64,000 nucleotides of DNA from Caballeronia sp. SL2Y3. Its GTDB lineage: Bacteria; Pseudomonadota; Gammaproteobacteria; Burkholderiales; Burkholderiaceae. The position numbers were made by a program, and so were the translations under genes. Shown here in pieces: positions 10,458 to 21,095 of this stretch (within the stretch, counting starts at the first letter, position 1; every line of letters starts with the position of its first letter). The stretch is taken from assembly GCF_022879575.1 (NCBI RefSeq), contig NZ_CP084260.1:1302001-1366000 (forward strand). The letters are read 5' to 3'. The notes under the pieces are model-generated. The model was not told where the DNA came from and did not search any database. It saw only the letters and a program-made list of their open reading frames with translations.

Positions 10458-12881
10458 ATGTCAGGAACCCAACTCCTCCCGCAGGAACGCATCACGTTGC
10501 CGCTGCTCCCGCTGCGCGACGTAGTCGTGTTCCCGCACATGGTGATTCCGCTCTTCGTTGGGCGGCCCAAGTCGATCAAGGCACTCGAAGCCGCGATGGA
10601 AGGCGGCAAGCACATCATGCTCGTCGCCCAGAAAACGGCGGCGAAAGATGAGCCGACCGAAAAAGACATGTACGAAGTGGGATGTGTCGCCAACATCCTG
10701 CAAATGCTGAAGCTGCCGGACGGCACCGTGAAGGTGCTCGTCGAAGGCTTGCAGCGCGCGAAAACGCTCTCGATCGAAGAGCAGGAAACGCAGTTCTCCT
10801 GCGACGTGATGCCGCTCGAACCGGACCACGCCGACAGCGCCGAGACCGAAGCCCTGCGCCGCGCGATCGTCTCGCAGTTCGATCAGTACGTGAAGCTCAA
10901 CAAGAAGATTCCGCCGGAGATCCTGACCTCGCTGTCGGGTATCGACGAGGCGGGTCGTCTGGCCGACACCATCGCCGCGCATCTGCCGCTCAAGCTCGAC
11001 CAGAAGCAGCACATCCTCGAGATGTTCCCGGTCATCGAGCGGCTGGAGCACCTGCTCGCGCAACTCGAAGCGGAAATCGACATTCTGCAGGTCGAGAAGC
11101 GCATCCGTGGGCGCGTGAAGCGTCAAATGGAAAAGAGCCAGCGCGAGTACTACCTGAACGAACAGGTCAAGGCCATCCAGAAGGAACTGGGCGAAGGCGA
11201 AGAAGGCGCGGATCTCGAAGAACTCGAGAAGCGCATCGCCGCCGCGCGCATGCCGAAGGAAGCCAAGAAGAAGGCCGACGCCGAGCTCAAGAAGCTGAAG
11301 CTGATGTCGCCGATGTCCGCGGAAGCGACCGTCGTGCGGAATTACATCGACACGCTGATCGGCCTGCCGTGGCGCAAGAAGAGCAAGGTCAACAACGACC
11401 TCTCGAACGCCGAACGCGTGCTGGACGAAGATCACTTTGGCCTCGAAAAGGTGAAGGAACGCATTCTCGAATATCTCGCGGTTCAGCAACGCGTCGAGAA
11501 AGTCAAAGCGCCGATCCTGTGCCTCGTCGGGCCTCCGGGCGTCGGCAAGACCTCGCTCGGGCAGTCCATCGCCCGCGCGACGAATCGCAAGTTCGTGCGC
11601 ATGGCGCTCGGCGGCGTGCATGACGAGTCCGAGATTCGCGGCCACCGTCGCACGTATATCGGCTCGATGCCGGGCAAGATTCTGCAAAGCCTGGCGAAGG
11701 TCGGCGTGCGCAATCCGCTCTTCCTGCTCGACGAAGTCGACAAGATGGGCATGGATTTCCGCGGCGATCCGGCTTCCGCGCTGCTCGAAGTGCTGGACCC
11801 GGAGCAGAACCATACGTTCGCGGACCACTACATCGAAGTGGACTTCGACTTGTCGGACGTGATGTTCGTCGCGACGTCGAACTCGCTGAACATTCCGCCG
11901 CCGCTGCTCGACCGGATGGAAGTGATTCGCCTCTCGGGTTACACCGAGGACGAGAAGGTCAGCATCGCGCAGCGTTATCTGCTGCCGAAGCAAAAGCGCA
12001 ACAACGGCCTGAAGGAAGGCGAGATCGAGGTGGCGGAGCAGGCCATCCGCGACATCATTCGCTACTACACGCGTGAAGCGGGTGTGCGTTCGCTCGAGCG
12101 CGAAGTGTCGAAGATCTGCCGCAAGGTCGTGAAGATGCTGCTCTTGAAGAAGGCGGATGGCGCGGTGAAGGTGGACGGTTCGAACCTCGACACGTTCCTC
12201 GGCGTGCGCAAGTACGACTTCGGTCTGGCCGCGAAGGAAAACCAGATCGGTCAGGTGACGGGTCTCGCGTGGACGGAAGTGGGCGGCGATCTGCTCACGA
12301 TCGAAGCGGCGGTCATGCCGGGCAAGGGCGGCGTGATCCGCACGGGTTCGCTCGGCGACGTGATGAAGGAGTCGGTCGAAGCGGCGCGCTCGGTCGTGCG
12401 CTCGCGCTCGCGGCGTCTCGGCATCACGGATGAGTCGTTCGAGAAGAAGGACATCCACATCCACGTGCCCGAAGGCGCGACGCCGAAGGACGGTCCGTCC
12501 GCCGGTATCGCGATGACGACGGCGCTCGTGTCCGTGCTGACCGGCATTCCGGTGCGCGCGGACGTGGCGATGACCGGCGAAATCACGCTGCGCGGCGAAG
12601 TGCTGCCGATCGGCGGGTTGAAGGAGAAGCTGCTGGCGGCGCATCGCGGCGGCATCAAGCTCGTGCTGATCCCGGAAGAGAACACGAAGGACCTGGCCGA
12701 CATCCCCGACAACGTGAAGAACGCCATCGAGATCGTGCCGGTTCGCTGGATCGACCGCGTGCTTGAACTGGCGCTGGAACGTCTGCCCGAACCGCTGCCG
12801 GAAGAGGAAGCGAAAGCAACCCCGGTGGCAGCGGAAGCGCAGAAAGACCAGCCCGCTACGGGCGACGTCGTGAAGCACTGA
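10458..12881 (+). CDS. lon: Lon, ATP-dependent serine protease (LonA)
   Basis: An 807-residue LonA protease. The N-terminal substrate-binding domain (about 1-205) is followed by a coiled region, and then the AAA+ domain with Walker [10 protein letters not shown] near 356-364 and Walker [11 protein letters not shown]. The C-terminal protease domain has catalytic Ser in PKDGPSAG and Lys in [10 protein letters not shown]. It degrades misfolded and regulatory proteins in the cytoplasm. The start has a GGGGAAATGAA context, with the ATG at 10458. The C-terminal tail after the protease domain is Ala/Glu-rich. In related genomes hupB follows directly; here only a decayed hupB remains. Confidence 0.98.
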   Translation: MSGTQLLPQERITLPLLPLRDVVVFPHMVIPLFVGRPKSIKALEAAMEGGKHIMLVAQKTAAKDEPTEKDMYEVGCVANILQMLKLPDGTVKVLVEGLQRAKTLSIEEQETQFSCDVMPLEPDHADSAETEALRRAIVSQFDQYVKLNKKIPPEILTSLSGIDEAGRLADTIAAHLPLKLDQKQHILEMFPVIERLEHLLAQLEAEIDILQVEKRIRGRVKRQMEKSQREYYLNEQVKAIQKELGEGEEGADLEELEKRIAAARMPKEAKKKADAELKKLKLMSPMSAEATVVRNYIDTLIGLPWRKKSKVNNDLSNAERVLDEDHFGLEKVKERILEYLAVQQRVEKVKAPILCLVGPPGVGKTSLGQSIARATNRKFVRMALGGVHDESEIRGHRRTYIGSMPGKILQSLAKVGVRNPLFLLDEVDKMGMDFRGDPASALLEVLDPEQNHTFADHYIEVDFDLSDVMFVATSNSLNIPPPLLDRMEVIRLSGYTEDEKVSIAQRYLLPKQKRNNGLKEGEIEVAEQAIRDIIRYYTREAGVRSLEREVSKICRKVVKMLLLKKADGAVKVDGSNLDTFLGVRKYDFGLAAKENQIGQVTGLAWTEVGGDLLTIEAAVMPGKGGVIRTGSLGDVMKESVEAARSVVRSRSRRLGITDESFEKKDIHIHVPEGATPKDGPSAGIAMTTALVSVLTGIPVRADVAMTGEITLRGEVLPIGGLKEKLLAAHRGGIKLVLIPEENTKDLADIPDNVKNAIEIVPVRWIDRVLELALERLPEPLPEEEAKATPVAAEAQKDQPATGDVVKH

Positions 12882-12901
12882 GCGTCTCAAGGCATCAATC
12901 G

Positions 12902-12932
12902 AAACCCGCGGCTTCGTCCGCGGGTTTTTTTT
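12902..12932 (+). terminator. Rho-independent terminator after lon
   Basis: The stem AAACCCGCG (12902-12910) pairs with CGCGGGTTT (12919-12927) around an eight-base loop and runs into a T-tract of about eight. It starts 20 bp after the lon stop. Confidence 0.85.
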
Positions 12933-12979
12933 CGGCTGCCCGCTTCTAGATCACTTAAGCACGGTTCCAATCGGGCGCG

Positions 12980-13191
12980 ACGATCAAAACGGGACTGATC
13001 GACCATATCGCGCAGCGGTCATCGACTGCGTGCGCGCGACGCTGGAGAAGGGCGATTCGGTGACGCTGGACGGACTCGGCACCTTGGCGGTAGGGAGCGC
13101 GCCGCCCACACGGGCGCGGCGATCACCATCGAAGCGGCAAAAATTCCCAAGTTCCGTGCTGGCAAAGCCCTGAAGGATGCGCTAAACTAGC
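12980..13191 (+). pseudogene. hupB: Decayed hupB (histone-like DNA-binding protein HU-beta)
   Basis: Three reading-frame fragments together spell a degenerate HU protein. First, from 12980, KTGLIDHIAQ follows an ACG where the normal ATG would be (HU usually begins MNKTELIDHIA). Next, in another frame from about 13018, come VIDCVRATLEKGDSV and LDGLGTLAVG. Then, after a further shift, ERAAHTGAAITIEAAK and IPKFRAGKALKDALN end with a TAG at 13189. An internal deletion removes part of the first helices and a few residues of the DNA-binding arm. The position after lon and before ppiD is exactly where hupB sits in many proteobacteria. The gene cannot make HU; a functional copy must lie elsewhere. 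Confidence 0.85.
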
Positions 13192-13249
13192 TGACTCGCT
13201 GGGAACGGTGCAAATCACCGGTTCTTCTGTTCCAGCCGAACAGGAATCC

Positions 13250-13325
13250 GGGTGCTTAGCTCAGTTGGTAGAGCGGCGCCCTTACAAGGCGTAGGTCGGG
13301 AGTTCGAGCCTCTCAGCACCCACCA
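13250..13325 (+). tRNA. tRNA-Val(UAC)
   Basis: A 76-nt tRNA with encoded CCA. Acceptor GGGTGCT pairs with AGCACCC and is followed by ACCA. The D-loop contains AGTTGGTAGA, the anticodon loop CTTACAA gives anticodon TAC, and the T-arm has GTTCGAG. It lies 43 bp before tRNA-Asp and probably shares its transcript. Confidence 0.97.
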
Positions 13326-13367
13326 CTTCCAGCGGCACGCAGTACATTGATGCAGTAGCAGCACCCA

Positions 13368-13444
13368 GGAGCGGTAGTTCAGTCGGTTAGAATACCGGCC
13401 TGTCACGCCGGGGGTCGCGGGTTCGAGTCCCGTCCGCTCCGCCA
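13368..13444 (+). tRNA. tRNA-Asp(GUC)
   Basis: A 77-nt tRNA with encoded CCA. Acceptor GGAGCGG pairs with CCGCTCC and is followed by GCCA. The D-loop contains AGTCGGTTAGAA, the anticodon loop CTGTCAC gives anticodon GTC, and the T-arm has GGTTCGAGTCC. A terminator hairpin follows directly. Confidence 0.97.
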
Positions 13445-13456
13445 AGAACGACTGGA

Positions 13457-13490
13457 AATCCCGCAAGCTTCACGGCTTGCGGGATTTTTC
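13457..13490 (+). terminator. Rho-independent terminator after tRNA-Asp
   Basis: A 12-bp stem AATCCCGCAAGC (13457-13468) pairs with GCTTGCGGGATT and continues into TTTTCTTTT. It ends the tRNA-Val/tRNA-Asp transcript. Confidence 0.85.
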
Positions 13491-13687
13491 TTTTCGGCGG
13501 CATTCGTTAAGTATCCTAACGATCCTTCAGTTGCAGTTCGCGCAACGATTCCGGCGAGGATGAGACATCGCGCGTCGGATAAACGAAAGATCGCCGCATC
13601 AAAAAGCGCAAAACGCCGCCGGCTTTCGCCTTTTCCCCTCCCGCTGTTGTAATATCGAGCGTTTTGTCTAACCTCGCAGCGCAACGC

Positions 13688-15613
13688 ATGCTCGACTTCT
13701 TCCGCAACCACCAGCGCCTGATGATGGCCCTGCTGATTCTCATCATCGTGCCCGGACTGGGTATCGTCGGGATTCAGGGCTTCAGCAACTTCTTCGACGA
13801 AAGCGCCTACGTCGCCAGCGTGAACGGTCACAAGATCACGCGCGCCGAATATGAAAGCGCCTTCCGGCAGCAAGTCGACCGCGCCCGCGCCATGCTCGGC
13901 GCGCAGTTCGACCCCAAGATGTTCGACTCGCCCGAGACGCGCAGCGCGATGGTCAACAGCCTCGTGCAGCAACGCGTCATGGCCGACGAAACGCAGCGCC
14001 TGCATCTCACGGCTTCCGACGACGCCGTGCGCCGCGCGCTGCTGTCCGATCCCGGCATTGCGTCGCTGCGCAAGCCGGACGGCACCATCGACCTCGACCG
14101 TTACAAGCAGCTTCTCGCGATGCAGGGTATGACGCCCGCGCAGTACGACGAACGCATGCGTTACACGATCGCGAACGACCAGATTCCGTCGAGCATTCAG
14201 CAGAGCGCGTTCACCTCGAAGTCGCTCGCGCAGAACCTGACGGAGCTGGCCGAGCAGCGCCGGTCGGTGCAGGGCCTGTCGCTGCGCAGCGCGGACTACA
14301 CCGCGAAGGTCCAGCCGACCGACGCGCAACTGCACGCCTACTACGACGCGCATCGCAACGCATTCGCGACGCCCGAGACGGCGACGATCCAGTATCTCGT
14401 GCTGTCGCCGGCCACGCTCGCGGCGGCATCGAAGCCGAGCGACGCCGACCTCAAGAAGTACTACGACGACAACATCCAGCGTTACCGCACGCAGGGCGAA
14501 GTGCGCGCGAGCCACATTCTGATCAACGCGCCGAAGGACGCCAGCGCCGCCGACAAGGCCAAGGCGAAGCAAAAGGCCGAAGGTCTGCTCGCGCAAGTGA
14601 AGGCGCACCCGGACCAGTTCGCGGAGATTGCCAAGAAGAATTCGGATGACCAGGGCTCGGCCGACAAGGGCGGCGATCTCGGTTACTTCGCGCCCGGGCA
14701 GATCGCGGGCGGCAAGGCATTCGACGACGCCGCGTTCAGCCTGAAAAAGGGCGAGGTCAGCAACATCGTCGAATCGGACTTCGGCTATCACATCATTCAG
14801 GCGACGGACGTGAAGCCCGCCGCGACCAAGCCGTTCGACGAGGTGAAGGACGCCGTCGCGAAGGAGTACGCCGCGCAGCAGGGCGGAAAGGGCTTCGCGG
14901 ACAGCGCGCAGGGCTTCACGGACCTCGTCTATGAGAAAGAGAAGTCGCTGCAGCCCGCCGCCGACAAGTACAAGCTGACGATCCAGACCGCCACGGTCGG
15001 GCCGAAGCCGAATACGCAGTTGCCGCCGGACAATCCGCTCAACAACGCCAAGTTCCTCGCGGCCGTCTTCGCGCCGGATTCGGTGAAGCAGCGCTACAAC
15101 ACGCAGGCGATCGATGTGGGCAACAACACGCTGATCGCGGCTCGCGTGACCGACTACAAGGCGCCTACGGTGCCGGCGTTCGACGCCGTCAAGGATGCGG
15201 TGCGCACGAAGGTCGTCGCGGAACAGGCTGCGGCGCTCGCGCACAAGGAAGGCGAAGCCAAGCTCGCCGAATTGCAGAAGTCGAAGTCGGCGGACGGTTT
15301 CACGTCGGCCGTCACCGTCTCGCGCAACGACGCGCAAGGCTTGCCGCCTGCCGCGCTCGCGGCGATTTTCAAGGCGGACGCATCGAAACTGCCGGCTTAT
15401 GTGGGCGTCGATCTCGGCGCGGACGGCTACGCCATTTATCGCGTGAACGGCATCGAGAAGGCCGCCCCGGTCGCAGCGGACCGCCTCGCGGGCGCGCAGC
15501 AGCAGATTGCGCAGGTCTACGGGCAGGCCGAAATGGAAGCCTATATCGACTCGCTCAAGGCGCGCTCGAAGGTCAAGCTCAGCGCAGCGCCTGTGCCGTC
15601 CGCGAACGAGTAA
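13688..15613 (+). CDS. ppiD: PpiD, inner-membrane-anchored periplasmic chaperone/peptidyl-prolyl isomerase
   Basis: A 641-residue protein. A short cytoplasmic N-terminus (MLDFFRNHQR) and one membrane segment (about residues 13-36) lead into a SurA-N-like domain (about 45-200). A parvulin domain follows at about 270-365 (EVRASHILI, SADKGGDLGYFAPGQ, DFGYHIIQ), and then a long C-terminal region. It assists folding of proteins leaving the Sec translocon. A TTG eight codons upstream keeps the frame open, but the ATG at 13688 gives the conserved N-terminus. It sits after lon/hupB as in E. coli, here separated by two tRNA genes. Confidence 0.95.
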   Translation: MLDFFRNHQRLMMALLILIIVPGLGIVGIQGFSNFFDESAYVASVNGHKITRAEYESAFRQQVDRARAMLGAQFDPKMFDSPETRSAMVNSLVQQRVMADETQRLHLTASDDAVRRALLSDPGIASLRKPDGTIDLDRYKQLLAMQGMTPAQYDERMRYTIANDQIPSSIQQSAFTSKSLAQNLTELAEQRRSVQGLSLRSADYTAKVQPTDAQLHAYYDAHRNAFATPETATIQYLVLSPATLAAASKPSDADLKKYYDDNIQRYRTQGEVRASHILINAPKDASAADKAKAKQKAEGLLAQVKAHPDQFAEIAKKNSDDQGSADKGGDLGYFAPGQIAGGKAFDDAAFSLKKGEVSNIVESDFGYHIIQATDVKPAATKPFDEVKDAVAKEYAAQQGGKGFADSAQGFTDLVYEKEKSLQPAADKYKLTIQTATVGPKPNTQLPPDNPLNNAKFLAAVFAPDSVKQRYNTQAIDVGNNTLIAARVTDYKAPTVPAFDAVKDAVRTKVVAEQAAALAHKEGEAKLAELQKSKSADGFTSAVTVSRNDAQGLPPAALAAIFKADASKLPAYVGVDLGADGYAIYRVNGIEKAAPVAADRLAGAQQQIAQVYGQAEMEAYIDSLKARSKVKLSAAPVPSANE

Positions 15614-15639
15614 GCATTCTCACGCGTCGATAACGAAAA

Positions 15640-15672
15640 AGCCCCCGCATCCGGAAGGAGCGGGGGCTTTGT
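15640..15672 (+). terminator. Rho-independent terminator after ppiD
   Basis: The stem AGCCCCCGC pairs with GCGGGGGCT around an 11-base loop, followed by TTGT. It has A-runs on the left side, so it may also serve the minus-strand lipoprotein gene that ends at 15737. Confidence 0.75.
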
Positions 15673-15736
15673 CTTGGCGGGCATCCGCGAGTCAGTTCCC
15701 TGCGATGTCTCGGCACATCACAGAGCGAACGCGGAC

Positions 15737-16078
15737 TTACAGGCAGCCTTGAATGTCGCCGGTCGCGTCGCTGCCGGCTGCGCCCGAGGCGCGGAAGCCG
15801 ACCCACGTACCCGGACCGGACCACGACGGACGCACCACGGCCGCTGCGCCGTTAGGCGGCTGCTGGCCCGGAACGAAGACGTCGACGGCCTGATCGTTCG
15901 CGAGCGTGTCTTGCGAAATCACCTGTTGCTGCGACTTCGTCGCCCACTGCTGGGCGATGCATTGCGCGACCACCTTCGGCGCCTTCTGGCTCGTGCCGAC
16001 TTGTTGCACGCCGGCAGGCGGCTGCGCAGCACAGGCAGAGATCGCAACGGTCAATGCGAGCAAGGGGAAATATTTCAC
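15737..16078 (-). CDS. Small lipoprotein, function unknown
   Basis: A 113-residue predicted lipoprotein. A short positively charged N-terminus, a hydrophobic stretch and a lipobox (AISAC, lipidated Cys16) are clear. The mature part is Gln-rich with no catalytic motif recognised, and the last residues contain another Cys (DIQGCL). It has a GGAGG ribosome-binding site upstream. It lies between ppiD and the tesA-like esterase with no obvious partner. The call as a lipoprotein rests on the lipobox; no further function is offered. Confidence 0.75.
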   Translation of the reverse strand: MKYFPLLALTVAISACAAQPPAGVQQVGTSQKAPKVVAQCIAQQWATKSQQQVISQDTLANDQAVDVFVPGQQPPNGAAAVVRPSWSGPGTWVGFRASGAAGSDATGDIQGCL

Positions 16079-16195
16079 GTGACCTCCTTGTAGAGTCGCC
16101 CGATGTCGAGCGGGTTATAAGAGTGACGCGAGAGTCGATGAGTGAATCGTGGCCGCGTTTCGCGTTTTTCCCGGCACTACGGCGCTTGCGTCGCG

Positions 16196-16873
16196 CTATT
16201 GCGACGCGCTTGCGCCGAGCAAGGGTTTCAACGTCGGCCAGACGTTGTTCAATAGCAATGGCTGCGCCTGAGCCGTCGGATGAATCTGGTCGGACTGGAA
16301 CATCGAGGGCTTGTCTTCGATGCCCGCGAGCAGGAACGGCACGAGCGCGGCGTGCTTGTCCTTCGCGATGCGCTCGTACACCGCGTGGAACTTTTGCGAA
16401 TAGTCCGGGCCGTAGTTGGGCGGCACATACATGCCGATGAGCAGCACCTTCGCATGCGCCGCCTGGGACGCGTCGACGATGCCGCGAAGGTTCGCCTCCG
16501 TGGTCGCGAGCGGCACGCCGCGCAGCGCATCGTTGGCGCCGAGTTCGACGATGACAACCGACGGCTTGATGCGCGCCAGCACGGCGGTGAGCCGGGCGCG
16601 TCCGCCGCTCGTCGTGTCGCCGCTGATGCTCGAATTGGCGACGCTATAATCGAGACGCTCTTTGGCCAGCCGCTCGCGCAGCAGCGCGACCCAGCCGGTA
16701 TCGCGCGGCAGGCCGTATTCCGCGGAAAGACTGTCGCCCAGCACGACGATCGCGGGCTTCGTCTGCGCATCGGCAGCTTGAGCATTCGAGAAAGCGGCCG
16801 CCGACAACATCATGCTCGCGATCGCAGCCTTCACGAAGCCGCGCGCGCTCCAGTTCTTATTCAAGGTGTCCAT
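16196..16873 (-). CDS. tesA: TesA-like GDSL esterase (arylesterase/lysophospholipase), periplasmic
   Basis: A 225-residue SGNH/GDSL hydrolase. The signal peptide covers about residues 1-33 (ending SNAQA). Block I GDSLSAEYGL carries the catalytic Ser, block III GANDALRG the oxyanion Asn, and block V DQIHPTA the catalytic Asp and His. It hydrolyses short acyl thioesters, aryl esters or lysophospholipids in the periplasm. The chosen ATG at 16873 gives a complete signal peptide. It overlaps by two bases the start codon of the divergently transcribed ABC ATPase. The tesA/ybbA divergent pairing is conserved in E. coli. Confidence 0.9.
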   Translation of the reverse strand: MDTLNKNWSARGFVKAAIASMMLSAAAFSNAQAADAQTKPAIVVLGDSLSAEYGLPRDTGWVALLRERLAKERLDYSVANSSISGDTTSGGRARLTAVLARIKPSVVIVELGANDALRGVPLATTEANLRGIVDASQAAHAKVLLIGMYVPPNYGPDYSQKFHAVYERIAKDKHAALVPFLLAGIEDKPSMFQSDQIHPTAQAQPLLLNNVWPTLKPLLGASASQ

Positions 16874-17573
16874 GCAAAACAATACTGAGCCGGTCATCGA
16901 AGTTCGGGGATTGAGCAAACGGGTGAAGGACGCCACGGGCGAGCTGACGATTCTGGACAACATCGACTTGTCCATCGCGAACGGTAGCAGCGTGGCGATC
17001 GTCGGCGCATCGGGATCGGGCAAGTCGACGTTGCTCGGCTTGCTCGCGGGATTGGACAGCGCGAGCGACGGCTCGGTTCGCCTGCTCGGCAAGGAGCTGT
17101 CGGCGCTGAACGAAGATGAGCGCGCCGCGCTCAGAAGCGGCGCGGTCGGCTTCGTGTTCCAGTCGTTCCAGTTGATGCCGCACCTGACCGCGCTCGAAAA
17201 CGTCATGCTGCCGCTCGAGTTGCGCGCCGAGATGCCGCACGAACAGATCGCGCAGCGCGCGCGCTCGCTGCTCGATCAGGTCGGACTCTCGCAGCGGACC
17301 GGGCATTATCCGAAACTGCTCTCGGGCGGCGAACAACAGCGCGTCGCGCTTGCACGCGCCTTCGTCACGCATCCGGCCATTCTTTTCGCCGATGAACCCA
17401 CGGGCAGCCTCGACGCCGCGACCGGCTACGCGATCATCGACTTGATGTTCAAGATGAACGCGCGCAACGGCGCGACGCTCGTGCTCGTCACCCACGACAC
17501 CGAACTCGCGAAACGCTGCGACGCGACGGTCACGATCGAAGCGGGGCGTCTCGTCAACGGCCTCGCCGTCTAG
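16872..17573 (+). CDS. ybbA: ABC transporter ATP-binding protein (YbbA/LolD-like)
   Basis: A 233-residue ATPase of the LolD/MacB type. Walker A is GASGSGKST near residues 42-50, the signature is LSGGEQQR, Walker B is [12 protein letters not shown], and the H-loop is VTHD. The ATG at 16872 is preceded by AAGGTG and overlaps the divergent tesA start. A longer frame reaches 16812 but would run through the tesA signal peptide. In E. coli ybbA is followed by its permease ybbP. Here no permease follows and the next gene is pgi on the other strand, so the membrane partner must be elsewhere. Confidence 0.9.
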   Translation: MQNNTEPVIEVRGLSKRVKDATGELTILDNIDLSIANGSSVAIVGASGSGKSTLLGLLAGLDSASDGSVRLLGKELSALNEDERAALRSGAVGFVFQSFQLMPHLTALENVMLPLELRAEMPHEQIAQRARSLLDQVGLSQRTGHYPKLLSGGEQQRVALARAFVTHPAILFADEPTGSLDAATGYAIIDLMFKMNARNGATLVLVTHDTELAKRCDATVTIEAGRLVNGLAV

Positions 17574-17581
17574 ACGTGAAA

Positions 17582-17609
17582 ACGCCCGCATCGGCGAGGA
17601 TGCGGGCGT
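17582..17609. terminator. Bidirectional terminator between the ABC ATPase gene and pgi
   Basis: A perfect 11-bp stem ACGCCCGCATC (17582-17592) pairs with GATGCGGGCGT (17599-17609). A-rich bases on the left give a T-run on the minus strand. It lies between two convergent gene ends. Confidence 0.65.
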
Positions 17610-17625
17610 CAGCACGAACGGCAAT

Positions 17626-19248
<1,623 letters not shown>

Positions 19249-19444
19249 AGCGGTCTGATAGTCCAGAGTGACAGTGGGAAACGTCCGTGCGGATGCGGTT
19301 TGCCGAGGCTGCGTACTGCGACCATCGAAGGTTCGTGAACGCGGTGCGTGCCGCCGCGGATGCCCGAATCGAAGCAACGAATCAAAGGGAGTATAGCGAC
19401 GATGCGCGAATGAATGCTTGCAAGCCGTCACAAGCGCGGCGGCG

Positions 19445-20998
19445 TCAGCCGTTCGGCGGATAAAGCAGGCGGTTGATGAGACCGCGCACCTCGGGCGCGA
19501 GTTCGCCCGCCGTGAGCCCCGCCGGTCCGATGCCGCGACCGGTCAGGGTCTGCGCGGCGAGTCCGTGCAGATAGACGCCCGCGAGCGCGGCTTCGTACTG
19601 CGGCAGCTTTTGCGCGAGCAATGCGCCGATCAATCCGCCGAGCACGTCGCCGGTGCCGCCGGTGGCGAGTCCGGCGTTGCCGGTCGGATTCACGGCGACG
19701 CGGCCATCCGGCGACGCGATCACCGTGCCCGATCCTTTCAGCACGACGACAGCCGCGTAGCGCGCCGAGAGCTGGCGCGCGGCGGCGATGCGGTCCGCCT
19801 GCACGGCTTTCGCGTCGGATTGCAGAAGCCGCGCGGCCTCCAGCGGATGAGGCGTCAGCACGCACGGATCGCCCGCGCGGCCGCGCGCCGCGACTTCGCC
19901 CGCGAGCGCGTCGTCCGTCGCGACGAGATTGAGCGCGTCGGCATCGAGCAGCTTCGGCATGTCGAGCTTGAGCACATCGGCGAGCACGCGCTTCGCGCGA
20001 TCCGTCTTCCCCATGCCGCAGCCGATGGACAGCGCATCCGTCTTGTCGAGCGCGAAGCCGTCGACGTGGTGCAGCATCAGCTCGGGATGCGGCGGGTCGT
20101 AGGGCGGGCCGCCTTCGCCCAGAAATGCGACGTGGACTTTGCCCGCGCCCGCGTAGAGCGCCATGCGCGCCGCGAGGATCGGCGCGCCGCACATGCCCGT
20201 GTCGCCGCCCACGACGGCCAGCGTGCCGAACGTGCCCTTGTTGGTCGCGAAGTCGCGCGGCGGCAGGCTCGCCCGGAAAAGCGCTGTCGCGTTGAGCATG
20301 ATCGAAGGCGCGGCGGGCGGCTCCACGTCCAGCGTCGCCACGTGCAGCGTGCCGCATAGATCGCGGCCGAGCGCGGTGATGAGTCCCGGCTTCGCGCCGA
20401 TGAAGGTGATCGTCGTGTTCGCGCAGAGCGCCTCGCCGCCGCCCACGGGCGCGCCGGTATCGCTGTCGAGGCCGCTCGGCACGTCGAGCGCGAGCACCCG
20501 GCCGGACTCGCGCGCGCGACGCGACATGCGCGCAGCCAGCGTCGCGAAGACGCCGTCGAGCGGGCGCGTGAGTCCGATGCCGAACATGCCGTCGACGAGC
20601 CAGCCGAAACCGTCGAAGGAGGCGGGCGGTTCGCTCTTGATCGGCACGCCGGCCGCCTGCGCGGCATCGAGCGCCCAGCGCGCGTCGTCGGGCTTCACGG
20701 CTATCGGCATGCAAACCTCGACGGCCACGCCCGCGCGGTGCAGATGCTCGGCAACCACGAGGGCATCGCCGCCGTTGTTGCCGGGGCCGGCCGCGATCCA
20801 TACGGGCAGCGCGCGGGCGTCGGGATCGCGGGAGAGGGCATCGAGCAGATACTGCGCGGCGGCCGCGCCGGCGCGGGCCATCAGCGTGTGCGGCGGCAGC
20901 GCGGCGGCGGCTCGCGCTTCGAGGCTGCGCAGTTCCGCGAGCGTGAAGAGCGGGAGCGCGTCGTCGTCGGGCGTGAAGTAGGAAGCGGATGCAGTCAT
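19445..20998 (-). CDS. nnrD: Bifunctional NAD(P)H-hydrate epimerase / ADP-dependent dehydratase
   Basis: A 517-residue fusion that repairs hydrated NAD(P)H. The N-terminal YjeF-N epimerase domain (about 1-230) contains [12 protein letters not shown] and [12 protein letters not shown]. The C-terminal ribokinase-like dehydratase domain (about 240-515) contains [30 protein letters not shown] and the ATP-site motif [16 protein letters not shown]. The ATG at 20998 gives a sensible N-terminus; 19 further in-frame codons upstream are possible. Separate from neighbours functionally. Confidence 0.94.
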   Translation of the reverse strand: MTASASYFTPDDDALPLFTLAELRSLEARAAAALPPHTLMARAGAAAAQYLLDALSRDPDARALPVWIAAGPGNNGGDALVVAEHLHRAGVAVEVCMPIAVKPDDARWALDAAQAAGVPIKSEPPASFDGFGWLVDGMFGIGLTRPLDGVFATLAARMSRRARESGRVLALDVPSGLDSDTGAPVGGGEALCANTTITFIGAKPGLITALGRDLCGTLHVATLDVEPPAAPSIMLNATALFRASLPPRDFATNKGTFGTLAVVGGDTGMCGAPILAARMALYAGAGKVHVAFLGEGGPPYDPPHPELMLHHVDGFALDKTDALSIGCGMGKTDRAKRVLADVLKLDMPKLLDADALNLVATDDALAGEVAARGRAGDPCVLTPHPLEAARLLQSDAKAVQADRIAAARQLSARYAAVVVLKGSGTVIASPDGRVAVNPTGNAGLATGGTGDVLGGLIGALLAQKLPQYEAALAGVYLHGLAAQTLTGRGIGPAGLTAGELAPEVRGLINRLLYPPNG

Positions 20999-21095
20999 GT
21001 TCGCGTAGAAAGAATCGGCGATGGTCCGGCCCGCACCCTTCATGCCACGCCACATGCGGCGCTGAGTTCGCGCGTCAAAAGTGAGTCAGAAGCGC

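Noticed and set aside
10461..12890. An 809-codon open frame antisense to lon
   Set aside because: Composition is rich in Arg, His and Leu with no domain; Lon is certain on the other strand.
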